Shown piece by piece: positions 1 through 8,708 of a stretch of DNA of 64,000 nt. How positions within the stretch are numbered: the first letter of the stretch is position 1; every line of letters starts with the position of its first letter. The stretch comes from Photobacterium halotolerans DSM 18316. Its GTDB lineage: Bacteria > Pseudomonadota > Gammaproteobacteria > Enterobacterales > Vibrionaceae. The stretch is taken from positions 68,235 to 132,234 of the forward strand of contig NZ_KE384321.1 of assembly GCF_000425165.1 (NCBI RefSeq), given 5' to 3'. The translations under genes were made by a program, and so were the position numbers. The notes below the pieces were generated by a model. The model was given only the letters and a program-made list of their open reading frames with translations. It was not told the DNA's origin and did no database searches.

Positions 1-131
1 GGAATCACGGCCCCAATTACTTCGGAGAACAAGGGCCCAGCGACAGGCAGTGCCCCCACAACACCTTTCGCAAGCGAAACCAAGCTATCTACCCGATTCT
101 CGCCTAGTTCAAGTTCACTCTCAGGGTTCAA
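1..131 (-). CDS. Partial unknown protein, N-terminal 43 residues only
   Basis: An open minus-strand frame enters from the left edge and begins with a TTG codon at 131, preceded by a GGAGA Shine-Dalgarno about 8 bases upstream. An in-frame TAA lies two codons before it, so no longer start is possible. The visible start reads as an acidic stretch (residues 1-13, rich in Glu) followed by a Gly/Ala/Val-rich helix containing ALPVAGPLFSEVIG. This composition is much more protein-like than the two open plus-strand frames over the same bases. I do not recognise the family. The hydrophobic Gly-rich segment could be membrane-associated. Most of the gene lies outside the window. Confidence 0.5.
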   Translation of the reverse strand, partial: MNPESELELGENRVDSLVSLAKGVVGALPVAGPLFSEVIGAVI

Positions 132-554
132 AAATTAAGTCTCCAGATAACATCTTATTCTATGACATCAAGTCATATAACTTTGTAGTATATTTCTTTA
201 CACAGCTATAAACGTAAGCATTTTATATTAAAGAATTAACAACGATTCACATATAATTTCATCATTCATGTACGTTGCATCGTCAATCAGTGACAAGTGA
301 TTCGAAATAATAAAGCGATATTCTATAGTCTCAGGTCTGTTCATTTACAGCCGTTCAAATATGACTGACATGCCACCACCGATTCATCAACAATCAAGTA
401 AGTTTCTTCAACAGACACGCTACCGCCCTTCACATTGAAGTGAATCGTATTATGGAAATTTGACGCTTTTACATGATATTCAGATATGGCTGCTGTTTCA
501 CGCTTTGATGTGTTTTAAGTTGCATATCTGTGCATTAGGGCAAGTTCTGAGGCG
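132..554. other. AT-rich intergenic stretch, no supported gene
   Basis: This stretch is clearly AT-rich compared with the copper operon that follows. It should hold the promoter of the partial gene at the left edge, but no clear -35/-10 pair was fixed. A 58-codon minus-strand frame (341-514) ends in a plausible-looking segment (VEETYLIVDESVVACQ), but it has no ATG and no ribosome site. It may be a decayed gene remnant or chance. Confidence 0.4.
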
Positions 555-579
555 AGAAAAAAGGAGGCTGTGCCTCCTT
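555..579 (-). terminator. Rho-independent terminator of the copper operon
   Basis: AAGGAGGC (561-568) pairs perfectly with GCCTCCTT (572-579) around a TGT loop. Read on the minus strand the stem is followed by a run of T. It lies 36 bases beyond the stop of the cupredoxin gene, the last gene of the minus-strand copper operon. Confidence 0.8.
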
Positions 580-614
580 GGGTAGGTGGAGTGTAAGCTG
601 TTGACGGGGTTGGA

Positions 615-1103
615 TTACTGCACCATGATGCTCTTCACCATACCGGCTTCGGCGTGGCCGGGGATGTTGCAGGCGAGCTCGACCTCTGGTTCACCGTGGA
701 AGTGCCAGAGCAGGGTTTTGGCTTTACCCGGTTTCACCGTCACGGTTGAGCCGCTGTCGTGATCATGGCCGGTTGTCATGTTGCGCATCATTTCCCGGTG
801 TTTCAGTTGTTCTTCTATTGAGCCAATGGAGAACTCATGGTCGATTTTACCTGTGTTCATCACCACAAACTGCACGACATCGTTGGCTTCGATCTGCACA
901 TCTTTCTTGAAGCGGATCTTCATGTCATCGGAGAGAATAACGTGAACCACTTTGTCGGGTTTGGCGCCTTTGGCGGGCATACCGACAGCAGACATGCCAT
1001 CCATTTTCATCCCTGAATGATCCATTGAGCCGTGGCCCATCTCATCCGCAAGGACGGGCGTCGAGGCCAGTGTGATGATCAGGGCGAGTACTGTTTTTTT
1101 CAT
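615..1103 (-). CDS. Periplasmic type-1 (cupredoxin) copper-binding protein, CopI-like
   Basis: A 162-residue exported blue-copper-type protein. The start chosen is the ATG at 1103, because it follows AGGAAA at good spacing and opens directly into a signal peptide (MKKTVLALIITLASTPVLA). The open frame extends 27 codons further upstream without support. The mature N terminus is a His/Met-rich tail (MGHGSMDHSGMKMDGM), a common metal-scavenging feature. The C-terminal half has a complete type-1 copper site: His in DHEFS, then Cys-x4-His-x4-Met in ACNIPGHAEAGM. It is the last gene downstream of the CusCBA-like efflux genes, 87 bases after cusA. Inferred role: periplasmic Cu buffering, oxidation or delivery to the pump. 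CopI-type cupredoxins are known copper-resistance factors; naming it CopI rests on this similarity only. Confidence 0.85.
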   Translation of the reverse strand: MKKTVLALIITLASTPVLADEMGHGSMDHSGMKMDGMSAVGMPAKGAKPDKVVHVILSDDMKIRFKKDVQIEANDVVQFVVMNTGKIDHEFSIGSIEEQLKHREMMRNMTTGHDHDSGSTVTVKPGKAKTLLWHFHGEPEVELACNIPGHAEAGMVKSIMVQ

Positions 1104-1190
1104 CTGTATTTCCTTTCTGTTCAGCAAATTATGTTGATGTAATTGACGTTTGTGCCCTTCTCCCGTCAGGCAGGAGAAAGGCATAGATAA

Positions 1191-4100
1191 TTAACGGTTT
1201 GATGTCACTTCGCGCTGCTTCCACAGCTTGAAAATGGCCGGCAACACCAGCAAGGTGAGAAGCAAGGCTGACGCCATACCGCCAATCATAGGTGCGGCAA
1301 TACGCTGCATGACTTCCGAGCCTGTGCCTGAGCCGTACATAATGGGAATCAAGCCAATGATGACTGTTAGAACTGTCATCATCACAGGGCGGACACGCAG
1401 CCCGGCCCCTTCCCGGATAGCGTCGGTCAGATCCTGTGGCTGCAGGTGATTCTGTTGTTCTTCCGCCTGTAATTTGCGCCAGTGCCAAGCCTGATTGAGG
1501 TACACCAGCATAATGACGCCAATCTCGACCGCCACGCCTGCCAATGCGATAAACCCGACGCCTACCGCAATCGAGAAGTTGTATTGCAGGTGATACATCA
1601 GCCAGACGCCGCCCACCATTGCCAGCGGCAGGGTGGCCATAATGACCAGCACTTCCCCTACCCGCCGGAAGCTGAAATACAGCAGCAGCATAATGATCAT
1701 CAGCGTAACAGGCGTAACCACACTGAGTTTTGCCTTAGCCCGTTCCATATATTCATACTGCCCGGACCAGGTCAGTGAATAACCGGCTGGCAGCGACAGT
1801 TCGCGGGCCACAATCTCTCTGGCTTCGGCAACGTAAGAGCCCAGATCACGATCTTCAATATCCACAAACACCCAGCCGTTGGGACGGGCATTTTCTGTTT
1901 TGATCATCGGCGGCCCGTCTTCGTAGCGAATATCGGCCACATCGGCGAGGGCAATCCGGGCGCCGTTAGGCGTGACCAGTGGCAGGTTCTGCAGTTTCAC
2001 CACGGAATCCCGATAGTCCTGCGGGTAACGGACATTGATCGGATAACGCTCCAGCCCTTCAATGGTTTCGCCGACGTTCACACCGCCAATTGCAGAGGCA
2101 ATCACCTGCTGAACGTCCTGGATGTTCAATCCGTAACGCGCAGCCTGGCGGCGCTTGATATCAATGGTGACATAGCGCCCGCCGGCAACCCGCTCGGCAT
2201 AGACAGAAGCCGTGCCCGGAATCGCGTTGAGGATGGGCTCAATCTGCGCGCCGATGGTTTCTATTGTTTTCAGATCCGGCCCCGAAATTTTGATCCCTAT
2301 CGGGGTTTTGATCCCCGTTGCCAGCATATCGATGCGGGTTTTTATCGGCATCACCCAGGCATTGGTCAGGCCGGGAAACTGCACCAGATCGTCGAAGGTT
2401 CTGCGCAGCGATGCTGTCGTCACGCCCTCGCGCCACTGATCGCGCGGTTTGAGCTGAATCACGGTTTCTATCATGGTCAGCGGCGCCGGGTCGGTTGCGG
2501 TTTCTGCCCGGCCAATCTTGCCCCACACGGTTTCCACTTCCGGTACGGTTTTGATCAGCTTGTTGGTTTGCTGCAGCAGCTCACGCGCCTTGCCAACTGA
2601 AATGCCAGGATAGGTGGTTGGCATGTACATCAGATCGCCCTCGTCCAGCGGCGGAATGAACTCACTGCCCATTCTGGCGGCCGGATAGTAGGCTGATACC
2701 AGCAGCGCCAGTGCCACCACAATCACGGCTTTAGGATAAGCCAGACTGAGATTCAGCAACGGCCGGTACAGGGCCACCAGCCCGCGGTTGGCCGGGTTTT
2801 TGTGCTCAGGCAACACCTTACCGCGAATAAAGTAGCCCATCAGCACCGGAACCAGCGTGATCGCCAGTCCGGCGGCTGCAGCCATGGCATAGGTTTTGGT
2901 GTAAGCCAGCGGCGAGAACATCTTGCCTTCCTGACCTTCCAGCGCGAACACAGGCACGAAGCTCAGGGTGATGATCAGCAAGGAGAAAAACAAAGGCGCA
3001 CCGACTTCTTCTGCCGCTTTGCCGATCACCTGCCAGCGGTTCTGATCTGTCAGCGGTGTGCGCTCGATGTGCTTGTGCACATTTTCAATCATCACAATCG
3101 CGCCATCGACCATCGCGCCGATAGCAATCGCAATGCCGCCGAGCGACATGATATTGGCGTTGATCCCCTGCCAGTGCATGACGACAAAGGCCGCTAAAAT
3201 ACCGACCGGCAGACTGATAGCTATCACCAGTGAGGAGCGGATGTGGAACAGGAAGATGGCGCAAACAATCGCCACCACGATGAACTCTTCCGCCAGTTTC
3301 TGCCACAGATTCTCAACCGCAGCGTTAATCAGGGTTGAACGGTCATAAGTGGGCACTATCTCGACACCGTCCGGCAAGCTGCGCTGCAGTGCTGCCAGTT
3401 TGGCTTTCACCGCCTCAATTACCTGACTGGCGTTCTCGCCATAGCGCATCACAATCACGCCGCCTACCGCTTCACCTTCGCCGTTCAGCTCGGAAATGCC
3501 GCGTCGCATTTGCGGGCCAATGTTGATATCGGCGATATCTCCCAGCAGCAAGGGGGTGCCTTTGGCTGTGGTTTTCAGGGGCAACGCTTTCAGATCGTCA
3601 ACGCCGGTCAGGTAGCCGGTTGTTCTGACCATGTGCTCGGCTTCGGCCACTTCGATAACCGATGCGCCAACTTCCTGATTACCACGCTGAATGGCGTTAT
3701 TGACCTGCTGGAGCGTTAAATCATAAGCGCGCAGCTTGGCTGGATCTATCTGCACCTGATACTGCTTCACCATGCCGCCGACTGTGGCCACTTCCGACAC
3801 CCCGTTGACGGTTTGCAGTTCATACTTGAGAAACCAGTCCTGCAGACTGCGCAGCTCAGCCAGATCGTGCTGGCCGGTTTTATCCTGCAGCACATAACTG
3901 TATACCCAGCCAACACCGGTCGCATCCGGGCCCAGGGTCGGTTTCGCGTTCGCCGGCAGCTTAGGCGCAACCTGGCTGAGGTATTCCAGTACCCGGGAAC
4001 GCGCCCAGTACATGTCGGTATCATCGTTGAAAATGATATACACGTACGAGTCACCAAAGAAGGAATAGCCACGGACCGTATCGGCACCCGGCACTGCCAG

Positions 4101-4319
4101 CATGGCGGTAGTCAGCGGATAAGTCACCTGATCTTCGACTACCTGCGGTGCCTGTCCCGGGTAGCTGGTTTTGATGATCACCTGTACATCGGATAAATCC
4201 GGCAGTGCATCGACCGGGGTATTTTTAACGCTGTACAGGCCCGCCAATGTCAGGAACAGGGCCGCTATCAGCACCAGAAAACGGTTGTGGAGTGACCAGC
4301 GAATAATGGCAGCTATCAT
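1191..4319 (-). CDS. cusA: Copper/silver efflux RND inner-membrane pump, CusA/CzcA family
   Basis: A 1042-residue proton-driven heavy-metal RND transporter of normal family length. It opens with the first transmembrane helix (IIRWSLHNRFLVLIAALFL), followed by the porter domain. The family hallmark GAMVDGAIVMIENVHKH lies in the TM4 region and carries the proton-relay Asp. A second membrane half has the TM pattern expected of RND proteins. The periplasmic part holds Met-containing segments such as DLMYMPTTYPG, consistent with monovalent metal relay. Its ATG overlaps the end of cusB by 4 bases, indicating translational coupling. Together with the CusB and CusC homologues it would form a tripartite pump expelling Cu(I)/Ag(I) from periplasm and cytoplasm. 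Copper/silver rather than Zn/Co/Cd specificity is inferred from the CusF domains on CusB and the cupredoxin neighbour. Confidence 0.95.
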   Translation of the reverse strand: MIAAIIRWSLHNRFLVLIAALFLTLAGLYSVKNTPVDALPDLSDVQVIIKTSYPGQAPQVVEDQVTYPLTTAMLAVPGADTVRGYSFFGDSYVYIIFNDDTDMYWARSRVLEYLSQVAPKLPANAKPTLGPDATGVGWVYSYVLQDKTGQHDLAELRSLQDWFLKYELQTVNGVSEVATVGGMVKQYQVQIDPAKLRAYDLTLQQVNNAIQRGNQEVGASVIEVAEAEHMVRTTGYLTGVDDLKALPLKTTAKGTPLLLGDIADINIGPQMRRGISELNGEGEAVGGVIVMRYGENASQVIEAVKAKLAALQRSLPDGVEIVPTYDRSTLINAAVENLWQKLAEEFIVVAIVCAIFLFHIRSSLVIAISLPVGILAAFVVMHWQGINANIMSLGGIAIAIGAMVDGAIVMIENVHKHIERTPLTDQNRWQVIGKAAEEVGAPLFFSLLIITLSFVPVFALEGQEGKMFSPLAYTKTYAMAAAAGLAITLVPVLMGYFIRGKVLPEHKNPANRGLVALYRPLLNLSLAYPKAVIVVALALLVSAYYPAARMGSEFIPPLDEGDLMYMPTTYPGISVGKARELLQQTNKLIKTVPEVETVWGKIGRAETATDPAPLTMIETVIQLKPRDQWREGVTTASLRRTFDDLVQFPGLTNAWVMPIKTRIDMLATGIKTPIGIKISGPDLKTIETIGAQIEPILNAIPGTASVYAERVAGGRYVTIDIKRRQAARYGLNIQDVQQVIASAIGGVNVGETIEGLERYPINVRYPQDYRDSVVKLQNLPLVTPNGARIALADVADIRYEDGPPMIKTENARPNGWVFVDIEDRDLGSYVAEAREIVARELSLPAGYSLTWSGQYEYMERAKAKLSVVTPVTLMIIMLLLYFSFRRVGEVLVIMATLPLAMVGGVWLMYHLQYNFSIAVGVGFIALAGVAVEIGVIMLVYLNQAWHWRKLQAEEQQNHLQPQDLTDAIREGAGLRVRPVMMTVLTVIIGLIPIMYGSGTGSEVMQRIAAPMIGGMASALLLTLLVLPAIFKLWKQREVTSNR

Positions 4320-6025
4320 TGCTCACCCCCGGCCGCATTCAGTTGTTTCAGGCTGTACTCACTGCCATTGCGGACAATCAGAAAGCGGACGGTTTGTCCT
4401 TCTGTAAACGCAGACAGATCGATACTGTCATCGACGGTGAAGTTCATTTCGCCCGGCTGCCATTGCCATTCGGGCACCGCTGAATGTGACAGGGTGATCA
4501 TCCCGAAATCCGCCATCAGCATTGTAATTTCACCCTTTACCCAGATTTCCCGGGCGGCAGGCTGATCCTGCACCTTGTAATCCACCACCTGATACTGGCC
4601 GGATTCTAGTTTGGTAATTTCGAAATCCAGTGTCTGTCCCGTCTTCAGCGGTGCCATTTCCAGGCCGTCAGCCAGGGTGAAATTCATCACCATGCCCGGC
4701 CAGTCCCATTCCGGTACGGGCTGATGGTTTATCGTCAGCATCTTGTGATCGGCCATGACTTCAGTGATTTCACCGGTTGCCCATACTGTGGCTTGTTCAG
4801 GTTCAACACCATTGATGCGTGCCAGATCTGCCGACTGGCTGGATTCTGAATCCAGCAAGAAGTGTGCAGAGGTCACGACACTGTCCTGCAGGCTTAATCC
4901 CTGCAATACTTCAATGTGTTCTGCTGCCTGGCGACCCACTTCTATCCGGGCAGAACGGTATTTCCCCTCACCTTCTGACAGCACCACGCGCGTCATGCCG
5001 CCGGAGCGAATCACCGCAGAGGCCGGAATCGTCATCACCGCTTCCTCTGTCTCGGGCTCCAGCACAATATTGGCAAACATATTGGGTTTGAGTTCGCCCG
5101 CCGCATTGTCAAAATTTAACCGCATCCGCAGAGTGCGGGTGGATGGATCAAGAATGGGGTAGACATAATCCACACGCCCCTGCCACGCTTTGCCCGGCAG
5201 GGCATCCAGCGTCATAGTGGCTTTACTGCCTGTCGTTATCCAATGCGCCTGGCGTTCAAACACCTCGGCATCGACCCAGACAGTATTCAGCGGCCCTGCA
5301 CTGATCACCGACTGCGCCGGTGACAGATACGCCCCTTCACGGACATTCAGGCTGGCGATCACCCCGTCTGCCGGGGCCTTCACTTTCACTGTCTGCAGCG
5401 CTTTGCCGCTTCTGGCGATGGCCTGAATTTGTGCCTTATCAACTCCCAGCGACACCAGGCGATCAAATGCGCCTTTGATCAGGCCATCACGTTTAGTACG
5501 GTACGCATTCAATAGCTCTTCCTGGGCTTTGACCAGTTCCGGCGAATACAGGGTGAAGAGTACATCTCCTTGCTTCACCTGCTCACCAACCGCATTGATG
5601 TAAAGGTTCTCCACCCAGCCGCTGACACGCACGTTGGTTTGCCACAAGTGCCTTTCATCGAAAGCGACATACCCGACGGTTTCTATTCTGGGCGACAATG
5701 GCTGGACAGACACCGCAGCCGTTTTCACGCCGAGGTTGTTTTCCACCGCCGGATCAATACGCACCGTACCCGGTTTACTTTTCGAACCGCCTTGGTCTTC
5801 TTCATAAACCGGGATCAAATCCATTCCCATCGGCGACTTTCCCGGCTGGTCCCGCCGGTAGTTGGGATCCATAGGCGCTACCCAGTACAGCGGGGCTTTG
5901 GGGGTATCCGCTGATGCGTCGCTGCTATTGGCTGACAGAGCCTGACCGCTGAGGTACTGACTGCCCACATAGCCGATTGTGCTGCCAATGAGCAGCGCCA
6001 GCACAGTGATTGTGATTGTTTTCAT
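4316..6025 (-). CDS. cusB: Efflux RND periplasmic adaptor CusB with two C-terminal CusF-like domains
   Basis: A 569-residue membrane-fusion protein. Order: N-terminal signal/anchor helix (residues 1-25), a heavy-metal-binding segment around 46-75 (YWVAPMDPNYRRDQPG...MGMDLIPVY), then hairpin, lipoyl and beta-barrel adaptor domains (about 100-400). Two tandem CusF-like beta-barrels follow at roughly 414-490 and 493-565. The first keeps the CusF ligand pattern His...Trp-Pro-Gly-Met-x-Met (INHQPVPEWDWPGMVM). The second keeps His and Trp but has only one of the two Met (SHSAVPEWQWQPGEMNF). CusF normally exists as a separate periplasmic metallochaperone, or as a single fused domain, so the tandem fusion is notable. 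It overlaps cusA by 4 bases and lies 2 bases from the CusC-like gene. Confidence 0.93.
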   Translation of the reverse strand: MKTITITVLALLIGSTIGYVGSQYLSGQALSANSSDASADTPKAPLYWVAPMDPNYRRDQPGKSPMGMDLIPVYEEDQGGSKSKPGTVRIDPAVENNLGVKTAAVSVQPLSPRIETVGYVAFDERHLWQTNVRVSGWVENLYINAVGEQVKQGDVLFTLYSPELVKAQEELLNAYRTKRDGLIKGAFDRLVSLGVDKAQIQAIARSGKALQTVKVKAPADGVIASLNVREGAYLSPAQSVISAGPLNTVWVDAEVFERQAHWITTGSKATMTLDALPGKAWQGRVDYVYPILDPSTRTLRMRLNFDNAAGELKPNMFANIVLEPETEEAVMTIPASAVIRSGGMTRVVLSEGEGKYRSARIEVGRQAAEHIEVLQGLSLQDSVVTSAHFLLDSESSQSADLARINGVEPEQATVWATGEITEVMADHKMLTINHQPVPEWDWPGMVMNFTLADGLEMAPLKTGQTLDFEITKLESGQYQVVDYKVQDQPAAREIWVKGEITMLMADFGMITLSHSAVPEWQWQPGEMNFTVDDSIDLSAFTEGQTVRFLIVRNGSEYSLKQLNAAGGEQ

Positions 6026-6027
6026 TA

Positions 6028-7416
6028 TTATTTTCCTTGGTCTGTCAGTGATGGGGCGAGAGTTTGCAAGGCTTGACCACCCAGCAAAAATGCCAGCGTA
6101 CTGCTGGTCTGGCTGAGATCGGCCGTCAAACGTGCCAGTTCCAGCTTGAGTGCCAGTTCATCGCTGGCAGCATTGATCACATCACTGAACTGCGCAGTGT
6201 TATTCTGATAGCCGCGTTCCACGGCTTGGGTCCTTTCTTTCGCCTGTGGCAGCAAGCTGTTCTGATAACGTTCCAACCGCTCGGTCTGACTCTGTCTGTC
6301 GGCCAGCAAGGCATTGACCCTGGCGTTCATCTGAGCCAGGAGCAGGTCTTTCTGAGATTTGGCTGCGCCAACCTGATAGTGGGCAGCGGCGCGGTTTCTG
6401 TCCTGACGGTTGTCCGTAAACAGCGGGAGATCCACCGTCAGATAAGCACTGAGCAGATCCGAAGCCGGTTCGCCTCGCATATTATTGGCCTGCCGGTAGC
6501 CGTACATGACTTCCACGGCAAACTGAGGCTTGTAAGCTTCGCCAGCGATATCTGCCTGAGTCTGACTGGCTGAAATCACCGCTTCAGTCATTGCCACCAT
6601 GGGGTGCTGAGCCAGCAAAGCGTAAAACTGACTCGTGCCATTGTGCGACTTCAGCACAGCGTCCAGCGCGGCCCCGTCAAGCTGATAACCGGCAGCCAGT
6701 GAAGCATTCGCCGACAACCAGTCAGCTCCCAGCCATTCGGACATCTGCGACATCAATTTACGCTGGCTCTGCCGGTTGGCCTGAAGTTTATCGTCCAGCC
6801 GGCTCACCTGAAGCTGAGCCTGAAGCAAATCCTGAGCTTCACTTTTGCCAATTGCGTAATTGGTCTGGATAAAACCGGCCATTTCCGACATCAGGCGCTG
6901 ATTTTCCCTTAACACGCGTTCGGCATATTGCTGATAGCCCAATTCAAGCCACAGTTGAGTAATGCTGTTGGCGACCTCCCTTTGCCGGGCCTGAATTTGC
7001 CAGTCCACGCCTTCCGCTTGCTGACGCACTTTTCTGGCCTGCAGCTCAAGCATGTCTCCGCGCTCGAACTGCTGCATCAACCCGACAGAAATATTGGTCA
7101 TGGGATCGTCATCAAACTGAAAGCTGTCCACCGGCAAACCGCCGACACCGACTTTCAGTTTGGGATCCATTTGAGTGGCACTGGCGACGGCCGTTTCACG
7201 TAGCGCACTGGACTGCGCCGCGAGCTGCGCCTGACTGGCGTCATTGCGTACAGCCAGCGCGATCAAGGTTTGTAACGATGCGGGCTGAACTTCCTTGTGG
7301 GCGGAAACGTCCAGCGTCTCTGCTGCCCAGACCGGAAACTGCCATGCCGGGTACAGCCAGGCGGCACTGAGACTCAGCGCCAAAGCATGCATATGTTTTT
7401 TCACCATAACATCCAT
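6028..7416 (-). CDS. TolC-family outer-membrane efflux protein (CusC-like)
   Basis: A 462-residue outer-membrane factor expected to form the exit duct for the CusA/CusB pump. It has an N-terminal signal sequence (about residues 7-31, ending PVWAAE). Two related long-helical halves follow with the Gln/Ala-rich coiled-coil composition usual for OEP repeats. The end segment ARLTADLSQTSSTLAFLLGG resembles the C-terminal helix seen in heavy-metal CusC/CzcC proteins. There is no lipobox Cys, unlike E. coli CusC, which is a lipoprotein. An alternative ATG lies at 7407; neither start has a strong ribosome site. It is tightly packed with cusB (2-base gap), so it is co-transcribed. Confidence 0.88.
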   Translation of the reverse strand: MDVMVKKHMHALALSLSAAWLYPAWQFPVWAAETLDVSAHKEVQPASLQTLIALAVRNDASQAQLAAQSSALRETAVASATQMDPKLKVGVGGLPVDSFQFDDDPMTNISVGLMQQFERGDMLELQARKVRQQAEGVDWQIQARQREVANSITQLWLELGYQQYAERVLRENQRLMSEMAGFIQTNYAIGKSEAQDLLQAQLQVSRLDDKLQANRQSQRKLMSQMSEWLGADWLSANASLAAGYQLDGAALDAVLKSHNGTSQFYALLAQHPMVAMTEAVISASQTQADIAGEAYKPQFAVEVMYGYRQANNMRGEPASDLLSAYLTVDLPLFTDNRQDRNRAAAHYQVGAAKSQKDLLLAQMNARVNALLADRQSQTERLERYQNSLLPQAKERTQAVERGYQNNTAQFSDVINAASDELALKLELARLTADLSQTSSTLAFLLGGQALQTLAPSLTDQGK

Positions 7417-7493
7417 TCTGTTTGCTGCCGGAAAGCGGCAGAAAAACGAGACTCACCGTCAGTTCGCGGTGAGACAACTTACGAAGAATGGAT

Positions 7494-7877
7494 TCAGGCG
7501 ATGGGAGGACGGTAAAGGGACTGGGAAGTGTAAACCACAGAGACGATGCTCTCTGCCGGTCTCAAAGCTAGCTGGCTATTAAGAGAAAAAGGCTGATGCT
7601 GAACGGGCAGCACAAAGGCTGTACTACAGGTTGCGGTACAACAGGTGTGAGCCATGGTCATGTCATGATCGCAACCGGGTGGCTGCTGCGCGCTGTGTTC
7701 TGAGTGCTCATTGTCAGCCATGTGAGACATACCGGCACAGTGATGTTCAGCCGGTATCATGCTGTCACTTATCATACTGAAAGTCATTAAAGGCGTGCTA
7801 TTGACCACACCCGATACTATAAGTACCAGTGAAGTCAATAAGGTTAACCAGATTGTCCGACGTGATTTCCGACGCAT
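7494..7877 (-). CDS. Small exported Cys/His/Met-rich protein, CopL-like
   Basis: A 127-residue protein with an N-terminal membrane or signal helix (RRTIWLTLLTSLVLIVSGVV). Its metal-binding-looking middle (about 46-85) holds AEHHCAGMSHM, HSEHS, CDHDMTMAH and TCCTATC motifs. It is the first gene after the MerR-type promoter and precedes the cusCBA-like genes. Its position and composition resemble the CopL/DUF2946 group of small copper-associated proteins, which are described as metal-binding and needed for copper induction in some bacteria. Family membership is inferred from composition, not from a firm alignment. It probably binds Cu(I) in the periplasm or at the membrane. Confidence 0.6.
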   Translation of the reverse strand: MRRKSRRTIWLTLLTSLVLIVSGVVNSTPLMTFSMISDSMIPAEHHCAGMSHMADNEHSEHSAQQPPGCDHDMTMAHTCCTATCSTAFVLPVQHQPFSLNSQLALRPAESIVSVVYTSQSLYRPPIA

Positions 7878-7906
7878 AACCAGCCTATGAATATCTGAAC
7901 GCCTAC

Positions 7907-7937
7907 AGCCTAAAGCTTTCCCCTAGGGGAAGGTCAA
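7907..7937 (-). promoter_or_regulatory. MerR/CueR-type copper-responsive promoter
   Basis: On the minus strand, TTGACC (932-937 in the 7000s) and TAGGCT (907-912) form -35 and -10 elements separated by 19 bases. That overlong spacer is typical of MerR-family activated promoters. The spacer is filled by a dyad, CTTCCCCTAGGGGAAAG, closely like CueR operators (ACCTTCCC...GGGAAGG type). The start codon of the copper operon's first gene lies 30 bases downstream of the -10. No cueR gene is in the window, so the regulator must be encoded elsewhere. Confidence 0.8.
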
Positions 7938-7942
7938 TACTG

Positions 7943-8641
7943 ATGGACTCCTCTAATAAAAAAAATGATACCTGTGACAAAAAAAGTCAATCACGCCACA
8001 TGGCTACTACGCCCTTTTTTCGCGCATTCTTACCCTTGCAACAAATGCCGCGCCAGCCTGGTCATACTAAAGAGAGTGTTGCTACCGGATTTCAACTGAT
8101 GCGCAGATGGTCGGTTCCTACCTGGATACTTGTCGCCACAGGGCTGTTGCTCAATATCGTCTCGGCCTTGATGACCAACTTTTATATCGACGGTGCCACG
8201 GTTGATGCCAACCAGCTCGTCCAGCAGCAAAACAATAATGAAAAGCTCATCAGCCTGACCTGGCAGCAGATTGAAGGGATAGAACGAAAGCGGGAGTTAG
8301 TGCTGAACTTGGTGTCGCTCAGTGAGCTAAGCGGCGCGCCACTGCCCGCCCCGGTTCAGCAGGAAATACAAGATCAACTGGCGCCCTTGCACAATGCGAC
8401 ATTTGCCGGTCTGGCAACAGACAAGCTGACAGGGCTCATGGCTGCCTTCAGTACCGAGCAAGAGTTGCTCAGAGAAAAGATCAATCAGCTCTTTATCGAT
8501 AATCTCTCACTGGCCGATAAGCACACCCGCCTGATGGCGCACATTTCCGGCTTAAGAAACCTCGCGCTATTTCTGCAGATCATCGGGCTGGCGCTGATTT
8601 TAGCCAGAGATCTCAGCCGTCGGCAGGATCTGTCCCGATAG
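7943..8641 (+). CDS. Unknown two-helix membrane protein beside the copper operon
   Basis: A 232-residue protein of no recognised family. It has a polar N terminus (residues 1-52), a membrane helix at about 57-77 (TWILVATGLLLNIVSALMTNFYI), a long helical and probably periplasmic segment, and a second helix at about 205-222. The architecture (two TMs flanking a helical sensor-like region) resembles the input half of signalling proteins, but no output domain is present. The ATG at 7943 lies only 6 bases from the -35 of the divergent copper promoter. In-frame ATGs at 8000 and 8099 are alternatives, the last placing the start just before TM1. Whether copper regulates it is unknown. Confidence 0.6.
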   Translation: MDSSNKKNDTCDKKSQSRHMATTPFFRAFLPLQQMPRQPGHTKESVATGFQLMRRWSVPTWILVATGLLLNIVSALMTNFYIDGATVDANQLVQQQNNNEKLISLTWQQIEGIERKRELVLNLVSLSELSGAPLPAPVQQEIQDQLAPLHNATFAGLATDKLTGLMAAFSTEQELLREKINQLFIDNLSLADKHTRLMAHISGLRNLALFLQIIGLALILARDLSRRQDLSR

Positions 8642-8708
8642 CATGAAGCCTGCCTACCGCAGAGGCAGACAGGCTTTCAAATCAATCAACCTTAGTTGAA
8701 CCAAAGCC

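Noticed and set aside
1..138. Open plus-strand frames at the left edge (one of 46 codons ending at 138, one of about 70 codons)
   Set aside because: Their composition is low-complexity or basic and unlike a protein, whereas the minus-strand frame over the same bases has a start, a ribosome site and a convincing sequence.
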